A DNA stretch of 19,538 nt from Pseudomonadota bacterium (GCA_023386795.1 JAEWJB010000142.1:1-19538), one strand, 5' to 3'; positions 1 to 7,133 are shown, counted from the first letter of the stretch. Notes: generated by a model not told the origin, from the sequence alone. Translations and numbers: made by a program.

Positions 1-742
1 CGTCCAGCGGCAGCGGGCCCCCGGCGGCATGCTCGGCAAGCCACGCCTCCTCGCGCAGGCCGAGCAGCGCGCCGGCCTGGCCGCTGAGCGCGGCGCTGGC
101 GGCGAACGCGGCATCGGCGTGCGGCCAGCGCTGGCGCAGCAGCGGCAGCAGCTGGTGGCGCAGGAAGTTGCGGTCGTGGTGCAGGTCGGTGTTCGCCGGG
201 TCTTCGATCCAGCGCAGCCCATGTGCCTGGGCATGCGCCAGCAGTGCCGCGCGCGGCAGCGAAAGCAATGGCCGCCATAGCTGGCCGGCGGCGAACGCAC
301 GCTGTGGTTGCATGGCCGCCAGCCCGTCGGGGCCGGAGCCGCGCAACGCGCGCAGCAGGAAAGTTTCGGCCTGGTCGTCGCGGTGGTGCGCCAGCGCCAG
401 CCATTCGCCAGCCCGCAGGCTGTCAGCGAAGGCCGCGCGACGCGCAGCGCGTGCCGCGCCTTCCAGGCCCAGGCCGCTGTCGATGTCCACGCGGACCGGA
501 CGCACTTCCAGGGCGATGTCCAACGCTGCGCACAGTGCAGCGCAATGGGCTTGCCACGCATCGGCCTGGGCGTGCAGGCCGTGGTGGACGTGCAACGCGC
601 GCAACCCGCGCGCGCGGTAGTCGGGCAGGCCGGCAAGCGCATGCAGCAGCACGCTCGAATCCAGCCCGCCGCTGAGTGCCACGACCACCGGTCCGGGGGC
701 CCGCGCCGGCAGGTGCATCCGCACGTCGCCGCCGGTGTTCAT
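1..742 (-). CDS. tilS: tRNA(Ile)-lysidine synthase TilS, N-terminal part (3' end outside window)
   Basis: TilS ligates lysine to the wobble cytidine (C34) of the tRNA-Ile that reads AUA, using ATP, in the cytoplasm; the enzyme is normally essential. Reading the minus strand from the ATG at 740-742 gives 247 codons with no stop before the window edge. The PP-loop ATPase signature SGGLDSS lies at residues 24-30, followed by VHHGLHAQADAW, the HHRDDQAETFLLR block, LRGSGPDGL, RPLL and an IEDPANTD...RNFLRH segment, all hallmarks of TilS N-terminal domains. A GGAG sequence sits 6 nt before the ATG. The gene lies downstream of the phosphatase gene on the same strand, 81 bp away with a hairpin in the gap, so it may have its own transcript. 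The C-terminal substrate-binding domains are outside the window. Confidence 0.95.
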   Translation of the reverse strand, partial: MNTGGDVRMHLPARAPGPVVVALSGGLDSSVLLHALAGLPDYRARGLRALHVHHGLHAQADAWQAHCAALCAALDIALEVRPVRVDIDSGLGLEGAARAARRAAFADSLRAGEWLALAHHRDDQAETFLLRALRGSGPDGLAAMQPQRAFAAGQLWRPLLSLPRAALLAHAQAHGLRWIEDPANTDLHHDRNFLRHQLLPLLRQRWPHADAAFAASAALSGQAGALLGLREEAWLAEHAAGGPLPLD

Positions 743-754
743 CGCGCGCTCCGA

Positions 755-779
755 CGACCCGCGCACGGGGCGCGGGTCG
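755..779. terminator. Intergenic hairpin between phosphatase gene and tilS
   Basis: A perfect 10-bp inverted repeat (CGACCCGCGC / GCGCGGGTCG) with a 5-nt loop lies in the 81-bp gap between the phosphatase stop and the tilS start. No T-run follows on the minus strand, so intrinsic termination is uncertain; it could be a processing or stabilising structure. Confidence 0.4.
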
Positions 780-808
780 GGAGGCAGGGCAGGGGTGTCG
801 GCAGGCGG

Positions 809-824
809 ACCGGGTTCACCCGGT
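809..824 (-). terminator. Short hairpin at the phosphatase stop codon
   Basis: ACCGGG and CCCGGT form a 6-bp stem with a 4-nt loop and touch the TGA codon of the phosphatase gene on the minus strand. There is no T-tract. It may act together with the hairpin at 755-779 to end the transcript. Confidence 0.3.
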
Positions 825-2536
825 CATTGTGCCGCCTTGCGCTCGAAACTTTCCGGCTTGGGCAGTTCCACCGGCACGCCATCGGCATTGCAGGTGCCTG
901 CGTCGCACAGGCGCTGGCGCAGTTTCGGCGTGGCCTGGACGATGACGTGGTAGATCACGTTCTCCTCCAGCGTGCCGCGGAACGCCTGGCTGCCCGGGCC
1001 GGTGGCCCAGATGCCGACATCCTCGCCGCCGTGCGTTTCCGCCTTCAGCGGCACCAGGCTCTCCTGCATGTACGACGGTGCCTCGGTGTCCACGTGGGTC
1101 AGGTCCGGGCGGCCCTGCACCGGCTCCACGCTGCTCGGCTCGTGGTTGAACTTCTTCGGACCGGCCGGCTGCGCGTTGCTCGCGCCGGTATAACCCGGGC
1201 CGTTGGCGTAGCTGAGCGTGGTGTAGGGCTGGCCGTTGAGGTCGCGCGCGTACTGGCTGCGGTCGCCATCCTCGCCGCCCAGGCCGCGCACCTTGCCCAG
1301 GATCGGGTTGCCGCGCACCGGGTAGCCGACGAAGTTCAGCGTGTGCGAGTGGTCGGCGGTGACGATGATCAACGTGTCGGCCGGCGCGGTCTCCACCGCC
1401 GCCCGGACCGCGTCGGACAGCGAAACCGTCTCGTCCAGCGCGCGGAACGCGTTGCCGCCGTGGTTGGCGTGGTCGATGCGGCCGCCTTCGACCATCAGCA
1501 CGAAGCCGTTGGGATCGCGTGACAGCGAGCGGATCGCGGTGCGCGTCATTTCGGTCAGGCTCGGCTCGCCCTGCGGGCCCTGCTTGCGGTCATGGTCGTA
1601 CTGCATGTGGTCCGGTTCGAACAGGGCGAGCAGCGCCGGCGCGTCCTGCGCGGCCTGCAGCTGGCCTTCGTTCCATACATAGCGGCCCTGCGGGTGCTGC
1701 TGCTGCCACTCGGCGATGAGGTCGCGCCCGTCCAGCCGCAGGCCGACCTTGTCGTCGTACTCCGGGTCGCGCTCGCCAGCCGGCATCAGCTCGGTGCGCC
1801 CGCCGCCCATCACCACCTGCGGGCCACGGCCGTAACGCTGGGCGGCGATCAGCTGCTGCGCGATGTCGCGGCAGCCGGCGGCCTTGGCGGCCTCCGGCAC
1901 GTCGGCATCGCTTTCCCAGTTGCGCTCGGGCGTGTGGGCATAGGTCGCCGCCGGCGTGGCGTGGGTGATGCGCGTGGTGGTCACGATGCCGGTGGCCATG
2001 CCGGCGCTGTCGGCCAGGGTGAGCCAGCTCAACAGGCCCTTGCCCAGGCTGCCGGCGCAGTCGTCGCGGGCGCCGGCGCTGACGCCGATCGCGCCCATGT
2101 GGGTCTTCACGCCGGTGGAGATGGCGGTCATCGTGCCGGCCGAATCGGGCGTCTGCGAATCGGTGTTGTAGGTCTTGCTGAAGGCCGTGGCGGGGAACTG
2201 CTCCCACGACAGCAGGTTTTCCTCGCCCGGGCCGCCCTTGCGCTGGCCATCGAGGATGCGCGCGGCGGCCACGGTGGTCAGGCTCATGCCATCGCCCAGG
2301 AACAGGATGACGTTCTTCGCCCGGCCCGCCATCGCGCCGTTGGCGGCCGCGCGGGCGGCCCCGCTGCGATACCACCATTGCGGGGTTTCCTGCTGCGGGT
2401 GCTGGATGGGCGGCACGTCGACCGGCGCCACGGCATGGGCGCGGGTCGGAGCGGATGTGCTGGCGCAGGCGGCCAGCAGCAGGGTGGACAGCAGGCCGAG
2501 CGCGGGCAGGCGCGGATCGAAGACGCGGTGCTTCAT
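824..2536 (-). CDS. Alkaline phosphatase, PhoA superfamily, predicted lipoprotein
   Basis: This 570-residue protein hydrolyses phosphate monoesters outside the cytoplasm. The start at 2534-2536 puts a lipoprotein signal at the N terminus with lipobox LAAC and Cys24 as the lipidation site; an in-frame ATG 12 codons upstream would bury this signal. Metal and catalytic motifs appear in order: LGDGMS (Asp82), the nucleophile motif PDSAGT (Ser132), VEGGRIDHANH (Glu350, Asp355, His359), TADHSH (Asp395, His396) and THGGEDV near the C terminus. The residue matching E. coli Asp153 is His192 (THATPAA) and that matching Lys328 is His356, the combination found in mammalian-type enzymes. No clear PhoB box was seen upstream. 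A CATAAT at 2571-2576 (minus strand) is a possible -10. The family is certain; the natural substrate is not known. Confidence 0.93.
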   Translation of the reverse strand: MKHRVFDPRLPALGLLSTLLLAACASTSAPTRAHAVAPVDVPPIQHPQQETPQWWYRSGAARAAANGAMAGRAKNVILFLGDGMSLTTVAAARILDGQRKGGPGEENLLSWEQFPATAFSKTYNTDSQTPDSAGTMTAISTGVKTHMGAIGVSAGARDDCAGSLGKGLLSWLTLADSAGMATGIVTTTRITHATPAATYAHTPERNWESDADVPEAAKAAGCRDIAQQLIAAQRYGRGPQVVMGGGRTELMPAGERDPEYDDKVGLRLDGRDLIAEWQQQHPQGRYVWNEGQLQAAQDAPALLALFEPDHMQYDHDRKQGPQGEPSLTEMTRTAIRSLSRDPNGFVLMVEGGRIDHANHGGNAFRALDETVSLSDAVRAAVETAPADTLIIVTADHSHTLNFVGYPVRGNPILGKVRGLGGEDGDRSQYARDLNGQPYTTLSYANGPGYTGASNAQPAGPKKFNHEPSSVEPVQGRPDLTHVDTEAPSYMQESLVPLKAETHGGEDVGIWATGPGSQAFRGTLEENVIYHVIVQATPKLRQRLCDAGTCNADGVPVELPKPESFERKAAQ

Positions 2537-2570
2537 GGGGCAGGACGACTCTCGCGGGAAACCAACGGAC

Positions 2571-2576
2571 ATTATG
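2571..2576 (-). promoter_or_regulatory. Possible -10 element for the phosphatase gene
   Basis: On the minus strand the hexamer CATAAT lies 34 bp before the phosphatase ATG at 2536. No convincing -35 partner was found at 16-18 bp, so the call is tentative. Confidence 0.25.
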
Positions 2577-2590
2577 AACGGACAAGCGCT

Positions 2591-2602
2591 TCACCCGGGT
2601 GA
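2591..2602. promoter_or_regulatory. Perfect 12-bp palindrome between divergent genes
   Basis: TCACCCGGGTGA is perfectly self-complementary and lies in the 160-bp gap between the divergent phosphatase and symporter genes. Its CACCCGGGTG core recurs at 4150-4159, and a one-mismatch copy occurs at 4113-4124, both in front of the fap-like operon. A dimeric regulator site is a reasonable guess, but none can be named. Confidence 0.35.
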
Positions 2603-2696
2603 CACGGCCGCGGCGGCACGCCGGTGTTCCAGTGGTGGCATCGTCCGGCGCGACGGGATCGGCTAAGGTGCCGTGATCTTCTTTCGACGTCCGCCG

Positions 2697-4031
2697 ATGA
2701 AACTGGTCTCCGCCTGGTTCCGCATTCCTTTCTGGCAGCGCGTGGTCGCCGGCTTCGTGCTCGGCGCGCTGGCGGGCTGGGCCTTCGGGCCGGCCGCCAA
2801 GACCTGGTTCGAGCCGCTGGGCGACCTGTACGTCACGCTGATCAAGATGATCGCCGTGCCGCTGGTGTTCTTCGCGGTCATCAACGCGATCTCCGCCCTG
2901 CACGGGCAGAAGTCGGTCGCCGCGCTCGGCGGGCGCACCTTCCTGTGGTTCATTGCCACCGCGGCGATCGCCGTGTGCGTGGGCCTGGCGGTGGGCACCC
3001 TCATGCAGCCCGGTGCCGGTCATTTCGGCCTGAGCGTCGACGCGCAGTGGACCCCGCGCGATGTCCCCAGCCCGGTGAAGGTGCTGATGGACGTGGTGCC
3101 GGCGAACCCGTTCTACGCGCTGACCGGCATCGGCACGCGCACCAACGCCGCCGGCGAAACGGTGCTGGCCGCCGGTCGCGGTTCGATCCTGCCGGTGATC
3201 TTCTTCGCCGCGTTGCTGGGCTTTGCGATGGTCAAGCTCGGCGAGCGCGTGGCCGAGGCGCGCAAGCTGGTCGGGCAGATGAGCGAGATCATGATCCAGG
3301 TCACCCGCTTCGTGCTGGAGGTGACCCCGATCGGCACGTTCGGCCTGATCGCCGGCCTGGTGGGCGCTTATGGCTTCGAGAAGCTGCTGCCGTTCGGCAA
3401 CTTCGTGCTGGCGCTGTATATCGCCTGTGCGTTCCACATCGTGTTCGTCTACGGCGGCCTGCTGCTGGCACACGGGCTGAACCCGCTGAAGTTCTTCCGT
3501 GGCGCCGCGCCTGGCATGCAGGTGGCCTTCGTGTCCTCATCGAGCTTCGCCGCGATGCCGGTGGCGATGCGCTCGATCACCCACAACCTGGGCGTCAACA
3601 AAGACTACGCCGCCTTCGCCGTGCCGCTGGGCGCGAGCATCAAGATGGACGGCTGCGGGGCGATCTACCCGGCGCTGTGCGCGGTATTCATCGCGCAATA
3701 CACCGGCGTGCCGCTGACCGCCGACCAGTACTTCGTCGTGCTGATCGCCTCGGTGCTGGGCAGCTTCGGCACCGCGGGCGTGCCGGGCACGGCGGTGGTG
3801 ATGGCCACCGTGGTGCTGAGCGCGGCCAACCTGCCGCTGGAAGTGATCGGCTACCTGTACGCCATCGACCGCGTGCTGGACATGATGCGCACGATGACCA
3901 ACGTCACCGGGCAAATGCTGGTGCCGGTGCTGGTGGCCAAGGAAACCGGCCTGCTCGACAAGCAGGTGTACGAACTGGCCTCCAGCAACGTCGGCGTGGA
4001 GGACGTGCCGGGCGAGGGACGTTCGTCGTGA
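2697..4031 (+). CDS. Dicarboxylate/amino acid:cation symporter (DAACS, GltP/DctA fold)
   Basis: This 444-residue inner-membrane secondary transporter has the glutamate-transporter-homologue fold. Family landmarks are the early MIAVPLVFFAVINAIS segment, the serine-rich hairpin SSSSFAAMP (280-288), the MDG motif (317-319), the GTAGVPGTAVV hairpin (358-368) and the TM8 signature DRVLDMMRTMTNVTG (391-405). By comparison with GltPh, Asp395, Arg398 and Asn402 keep the substrate-binding positions. Positions matching the Na1-site residues Asn310 and Asp405 are instead Lys316 and Gln406, and the motif reads KMDGCGAIYPA. The substrate is therefore uncertain: C4-dicarboxylate, acidic amino acid or another compound. 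The ATG at 2697 matches family N termini. A GTG at 2673, 4 nt after an AAGG, is the alternative start and would add 8 residues. TAAGGT at 2664-2669 could equally be a -10, which would favour the ATG. Confidence 0.9.
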   Translation: MKLVSAWFRIPFWQRVVAGFVLGALAGWAFGPAAKTWFEPLGDLYVTLIKMIAVPLVFFAVINAISALHGQKSVAALGGRTFLWFIATAAIAVCVGLAVGTLMQPGAGHFGLSVDAQWTPRDVPSPVKVLMDVVPANPFYALTGIGTRTNAAGETVLAAGRGSILPVIFFAALLGFAMVKLGERVAEARKLVGQMSEIMIQVTRFVLEVTPIGTFGLIAGLVGAYGFEKLLPFGNFVLALYIACAFHIVFVYGGLLLAHGLNPLKFFRGAAPGMQVAFVSSSSFAAMPVAMRSITHNLGVNKDYAAFAVPLGASIKMDGCGAIYPALCAVFIAQYTGVPLTADQYFVVLIASVLGSFGTAGVPGTAVVMATVVLSAANLPLEVIGYLYAIDRVLDMMRTMTNVTGQMLVPVLVAKETGLLDKQVYELASSNVGVEDVPGEGRSS

Positions 4032-4043
4032 CGGCGGACGAGG

Positions 4044-4082
4044 TGTAACGCTGTAAAGCGTCGACTGTAACGCGGCTGTTAC
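4044..4082. promoter_or_regulatory. Cluster of TGTAAC boxes, candidate upstream activating sequence
   Basis: TGTAAC occurs at 4044 and 4066 (22 bp apart, about two helical turns), TGTAAA at 4052, and GTAAC-N6-GTTAC forms an inverted repeat at 4067-4082. Another TGTAAC lies at 4158-4163. The cluster is about 170-210 bp before the predicted sigma-54 transcription start, the usual distance for enhancer-binding proteins. The candidate partner is the regulator at 10222-11550; the link is an inference. Confidence 0.45.
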
Positions 4083-4149
4083 GCCCACGCCGCGCCATGC
4101 GTGACAAGGGCCTCACCCGGATGAACACGCCACACGCCCCCTTTCCGCG

Positions 4150-4159
4150 CACCCGGGTG
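4150..4159. promoter_or_regulatory. CACCCGGGTG palindrome upstream of the fap-like operon
   Basis: The perfect 10-bp palindrome CACCCGGGTG overlaps a TGTAAC box (4158-4163). A near copy, TCACCCGGATGA, lies 37 bp upstream at 4113-4124, and the full 12-bp form is at 2591-2602. It could be an operator for a dimeric regulator. Confidence 0.3.
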
Positions 4160-4197
4160 TAACAGGCGCGTTGGGCACGGCGCCGTAGTGATGCGCG

Positions 4198-4230
4198 CAA
4201 GTGCCTGAAAACACAGGCATGTGGCACTTG
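4198..4230. repeat. Nested inverted repeat overlapping the sigma-54 -24 element
   Basis: CAAGTGCC (4198-4205) and GGCACTTG (4223-4230) are perfect 8-bp inverted repeats, and TGCCTG/CAGGCA (4202-4207 and 4214-4219) form an alternative stem inside them. The right arm runs into the TTGGCAC of the predicted -24 box, so a protein bound here could mask or position the promoter. Confidence 0.45.
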
Positions 4231-4245
4231 GCACGGTAGCTGCTC
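4228..4245 (+). promoter_or_regulatory. Sigma-54 (RpoN) promoter of the fap-like operon
   Basis: TTGGCAC (4228-4234) is followed, with exact GG-N10-GC spacing, by CTGCT: GG at 4230-4231 and GC at 4242-4243. TGGCAC matches the -24 consensus fully and the -12 part matches its invariant GC. The transcript would start near 4255, leaving a leader of about 24 nt that contains the GGGGGAG ribosome-binding site (4267-4273) of the first gene. Presence of an RpoN-type activator gene next to the operon supports the call. Confidence 0.7.
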
Positions 4246-4278
4246 TTCTCCCCCCGCATGCACAGTGGGGGAGATCCC

Positions 4279-4878
4279 ATGGAAAGCCCGACTTCGCGGC
4301 GGACGCCGCAGCTGCTGATCCTGGTGATCCTGTTCGCCAGCGCGCCCTGCCTGGCCGAAGAGTTCCCGAAGATTCCGCAAGCCCAGGACCAGGGCAAGCC
4401 CGTGGGCGCGGGTGCGCGCCAGGGCGTGTATGCCACGCCGGGCGAAATGACGCTGATCCGTGATGTCGCCACCCGGCCGGCCTATCGCCCGGCGCCTCCG
4501 GGCGTGGCCACCATCGCCAATCCCTCGCCGGTACGCGACCTGGCCCGCACGCTGGGCACCGATGACGGCTTTGCCGAACTGACCGACGACGACTACGCCG
4601 CGATGGGCTCCAGCGCGAGCCAGCAGGGGATGCGCGGCACGCCTGGCGGCAACGTCACCACCGTCGAGCGCATGACCGGCAGCGCGGTGAGCGGCACGCT
4701 GGGGCGGGTGGCCGGCAGCGACGGCCTGCTCGGCGGCAACAACCTGAGCCAGAGCATCAACGGGCCGGTTGGCGCGGTGGGCAACGCCACGCGCGGCATC
4801 GGCGACACGGTGATGGGCGCGCTGTCGCAATTCCCGCTGGGCGTGCCGGCCAGCACCGGCAACGGGCCGGGGAACTGA
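4279..4878 (+). CDS. Exported protein in the FapA position of a fap-like operon
   Basis: This is a 199-residue predicted exported protein, first gene of the operon. The ATG at 4279 is preceded by GGGGGAG with a 5-nt spacer, so it is preferred to an in-frame ATG at 4258. Residues 1-26 form a signal peptide ending in PCLA. After a Pro/Ala-rich stretch, residues 100-111 read ELTDDDYAAMGS, which closely resembles a segment of the fifth gene product (EISDDELSTMRG). The C-terminal half is Gly/Asn/Ser-rich and of low complexity. After signal removal there is no cysteine. The stop lies 3 nt before the GTG of the next gene, so the two are probably translationally coupled. I recognise no domain; the FapA label rests on position in the operon only. 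In Pseudomonas FapA influences how FapB and FapC assemble. Confidence 0.75.
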   Translation: MESPTSRRTPQLLILVILFASAPCLAEEFPKIPQAQDQGKPVGAGARQGVYATPGEMTLIRDVATRPAYRPAPPGVATIANPSPVRDLARTLGTDDGFAELTDDDYAAMGSSASQQGMRGTPGGNVTTVERMTGSAVSGTLGRVAGSDGLLGGNNLSQSINGPVGAVGNATRGIGDTVMGALSQFPLGVPASTGNGPGN

Positions 4879-4881
4879 GCC

Positions 4882-5496
4882 GTGCGCGCACACCTGGCCC
4901 TGGCCGTCGTGTTCGCCGCCGCGCCCCTCGCGGCGCTGGCGCAATCGGGCGACGACTACACGCAGATGCTCGGCTACCTGGCCGACAGCCGCATCGACGG
5001 GCGTGCGCTCTCCAACAGCAGTGGCGCCATCGCGGTCAACCAGGCCGCCGGCGACCTCAACCTGCAGGCCAACCTGCGCGCGATGGCCAATGGTGGCCGT
5101 GCACAGGCGCAGGTGCAGGCCATCCAGATCCACGCGGGCGACCGCTATGACACCCCGTTGCACGCCTCGGCCACCCTCGGTGGCGACGCGCTCGCGGGTG
5201 CCAGCGGCATCGCCTCCATCAACCAGGCCAGTGGCAGCGGCAACACGGAGCTCAACGCCGTCGCCGCCACCTTGGCCGACCAGGGCATACGCGAAACGAA
5301 CGACGACACGCTCGCTTCGTTCGCGTCGGCAGGGGGGCAGGGCGAGGCCGCGGATGGCCAGCCCGGCGGTACCCGCAGCGTCGGCGTCGAGTCGACGGCG
5401 TTGCGGGGATTCGGCGGTGTCCTGCAACTCAATCAGATCGCGGGTTCCGGCAACGCGACAGGCAACCAGTTGAGCCTGTCGGTGCAGAACCCGTGA
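4882..5496 (+). CDS. fapB: FapB-like minor amyloid/curlin-repeat protein
   Basis: This 204-residue exported protein starts at GTG 4882 with GGGGAA about 8 nt upstream. Residues 1-20 are a signal peptide ending in AALA. Three imperfect repeats follow the pattern A-L-x5-G-x4-N-Q-x2-G-x2-N-x3-N: near 42-68 (IAVNQAAGDLNLQAN), 103-130 (ASINQASGSGNTELN) and 173-200 (LQLNQIAGSGNATGN). Such N-Q-x-x-G-x-x-N repeats are typical of curlin and Fap subunits, which stack as beta-strands in functional amyloid. The mature chain contains no cysteine. Directly after the signal peptide comes GDDYTQMLGY, a segment shared in pattern with the first and fifth gene products. Three repeats and small size match FapB, the proposed nucleator, rather than the main subunit. 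Confidence 0.78.
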   Translation: MRAHLALAVVFAAAPLAALAQSGDDYTQMLGYLADSRIDGRALSNSSGAIAVNQAAGDLNLQANLRAMANGGRAQAQVQAIQIHAGDRYDTPLHASATLGGDALAGASGIASINQASGSGNTELNAVAATLADQGIRETNDDTLASFASAGGQGEAADGQPGGTRSVGVESTALRGFGGVLQLNQIAGSGNATGNQLSLSVQNP

Positions 5497-5541
5497 GACG
5501 CACCACCACCCGATAGTCAGCACACACGAGAAGAGGGCACC

Positions 5542-7065
5542 ATGAACGCGAATCACAAATGGACGGTACTCGCCATGGCGGTTTCCACGCTGGTTTTCAG
5601 CGCGGCGGCCAGTGCGACGGATGACCAGAACGCGAGCGCCAACATCAACCACCTGCACAACGTGGTCGAATCCCGCACCTGGAACAACACCACCAACGAC
5701 ACGACCAACACGGTCAAAAACACCTACAAGAACAACACGAACATCGACACCGACGTCGATAACGACGTGCATACTAGCCTCGACGCACAGGCCAAGCTCC
5801 GCCTGGATGCCGCCGCCAAGCTGCGCTATGACGGCAGCCGCACCGACGACGACACCAACATCTCGTACGACGAAACCCGCAACGTCGACGTGAACGAGCA
5901 CTACAACGTCTCCGGCGACGAGAAGAAGGAAAAGAACAACCACGGGCAGGATGCCAACGTCGAGCGTGATTCGCGCCTGAAGACCGACATCACCCTGACC
6001 GGCGATCCGACCGTCAGCGGCGACCTGGAAATCGACTCGGCGGCCACCGCGCTGATCGACAACCGCCAGACCGTGAGCGGCAACAAGGGCATCAACGACA
6101 AGCTGACCAACGACGCCTCGATCGGTGACGATGTGGCCTCCGAAGGCTCGGGCAACCTCGGCTTCAACGTCGCCGCCGGCGACAACAATGCCCAGGACAA
6201 TGCCGCCGCGCTTTCCGCCGCCGACAGCAGCTTCACCTTCGGCATGGCCGACGCGGCCGTGTTCGTGAACCAGGGCGGCGCGGACAACGTCACCATCAAC
6301 AAGGGCGTGACCAACACCGCCGGCGCGGGCGACAACGCCTTCAGCGGCGCGACCGGCAACATCGGCGTGAACATCACCTCGGGCAACAACAACGAGCAGA
6401 AGAACGCGCTGTCGGCTTCCGTGGCCACCAGCCGCGTCGCCACCGCGGCGATCTCCTCCAACCAGGTCTCGGCCGGCAACTTCACCAAGAACGAAGGCAC
6501 CGTGGAGAAGTACACCGATACCACCGAGGTCACCCTGCGCGGCAAGGTGCAGGGCTACACCGCGGCGGTCGGCTACGGCGGCTACGAGGGCGAGACCTCG
6601 GGCAGCACGGCCAGCACCGGCAGCTCGTACCAGAAGGGCAACTTCTACCTGGATACCTGGTCCGGCAACACCCACACCGGTGGCAACCAGACCGGCCACA
6701 TCGACGTGGACAACCAGATCCAGGGTGCGATCGCCAACCCGAACAAGCAGGGCGTGGGCGGCATCGCGTTCGACAACGACAGCGAAGGCAGCTACGAGGG
6801 CACCGAGAGCGGTGACCTGGGCTTCGTGGAGCTCGGCGTGGCCGATCTCTATGCGCAGCTGAGCGGCACGGTGAAGACCAGCCGCTGGGTGGTGGTGGAT
6901 GCCACCAACACCGCTTCGCTGTCCGGTTCGGCCTTCTCCGGTGCCTCCGGCAACATCGGCGTGAACGTGTCCGCGGGCACCGGCAACCTGCAGGCCAACA
7001 GCCTGGCCCTGGCCGTGGCGCAACCCTCCACGGGCGGCGGCGGCGGCACGGGCGGCGGCGAGTAA
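5542..7065 (+). CDS. fapC: FapC-like major amyloid subunit, Asn/Thr/Gly-rich adhesin
   Basis: This 507-residue exported protein would be the main fibre subunit. AAGAGGG lies 5 nt before the ATG. Residues 1-25 are a signal peptide ending in AAASA. Residues 26-150 are rich in Asn, Thr and Asp (NNTTNDTTNTVKN, NNTNIDTDVDND) and highly hydrophilic. Three repeats follow: GNLGFNVAAGDNNAQDN (204-220), GNIGVNITSGNNNEQKN (272-288) and GNIGVNVSAGTGNLQAN (470-486). The first two are 68 residues apart. The second and third are separated by a 180-residue linker rich in Gly, Tyr, Ser and Thr, in line with the variable linkers known between FapC repeats. The chain ends in a Gly-rich tail and has no cysteine at all; I see no C-terminal CxxC. 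Large repeat proteins of this kind may be annotated as adhesins. The FapC assignment rests on repeats, order and neighbours. Confidence 0.78.
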   Translation: MNANHKWTVLAMAVSTLVFSAAASATDDQNASANINHLHNVVESRTWNNTTNDTTNTVKNTYKNNTNIDTDVDNDVHTSLDAQAKLRLDAAAKLRYDGSRTDDDTNISYDETRNVDVNEHYNVSGDEKKEKNNHGQDANVERDSRLKTDITLTGDPTVSGDLEIDSAATALIDNRQTVSGNKGINDKLTNDASIGDDVASEGSGNLGFNVAAGDNNAQDNAAALSAADSSFTFGMADAAVFVNQGGADNVTINKGVTNTAGAGDNAFSGATGNIGVNITSGNNNEQKNALSASVATSRVATAAISSNQVSAGNFTKNEGTVEKYTDTTEVTLRGKVQGYTAAVGYGGYEGETSGSTASTGSSYQKGNFYLDTWSGNTHTGGNQTGHIDVDNQIQGAIANPNKQGVGGIAFDNDSEGSYEGTESGDLGFVELGVADLYAQLSGTVKTSRWVVVDATNTASLSGSAFSGASGNIGVNVSAGTGNLQANSLALAVAQPSTGGGGGTGGGE

Positions 7066-7078
7066 GCCTGGCCGCATT

Positions 7079-7093
7079 CGCCGCCTCGCGGCG
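7079..7093 (+). terminator. Hairpin 1 between fapC-like and fapD-like genes
   Basis: CGCCGC and GCGGCG form a 6-bp stem with a CTC loop, 14 bp after the fapC-like stop. It is the first of three consecutive hairpins in this 133-bp gap and lacks a T-run. Confidence 0.35.
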
Positions 7094-7109
7094 TTGATGG
7101 AGCAACAAA

Positions 7110-7133
7110 CCCGGCCATCCGCCAATGGCCGGG
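7110..7133 (+). terminator. Hairpin 2 between fapC-like and fapD-like genes
   Basis: CCCGGCCAT and ATGGCCGGG form a perfect 9-bp stem with a 6-nt loop. No T-run follows. It could protect the 3' end of a short fapABC-like mRNA or slow the polymerase. Confidence 0.45.

Noticed and set aside
2537..2696. PhoB (Pho) box before the phosphatase gene
   Set aside because: No pair of CTGTCAT-like direct repeats at 11-bp spacing was found.
4044..4163. TGTAAC repeats as a CRISPR or plasmid iteron array
   Set aside because: The units are only 6 bp, irregularly spaced and partly inverted; no rep gene, cas gene or AT-rich origin is near.
4223..4236. Second TGGCAC (4222-4227) as an alternative sigma-54 -24 box
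   Set aside because: Ten bases after its GG come GG instead of the required GC, so the spacing rule is met only by the copy at 4229-4234.
7036..7062. Gly-rich 3' end of the fapC-like gene as a variable tandem repeat or frameshift point
   Set aside because: The GGC tract is short and broken by an ACG codon, the frame is intact and the stop is followed by the expected hairpins.
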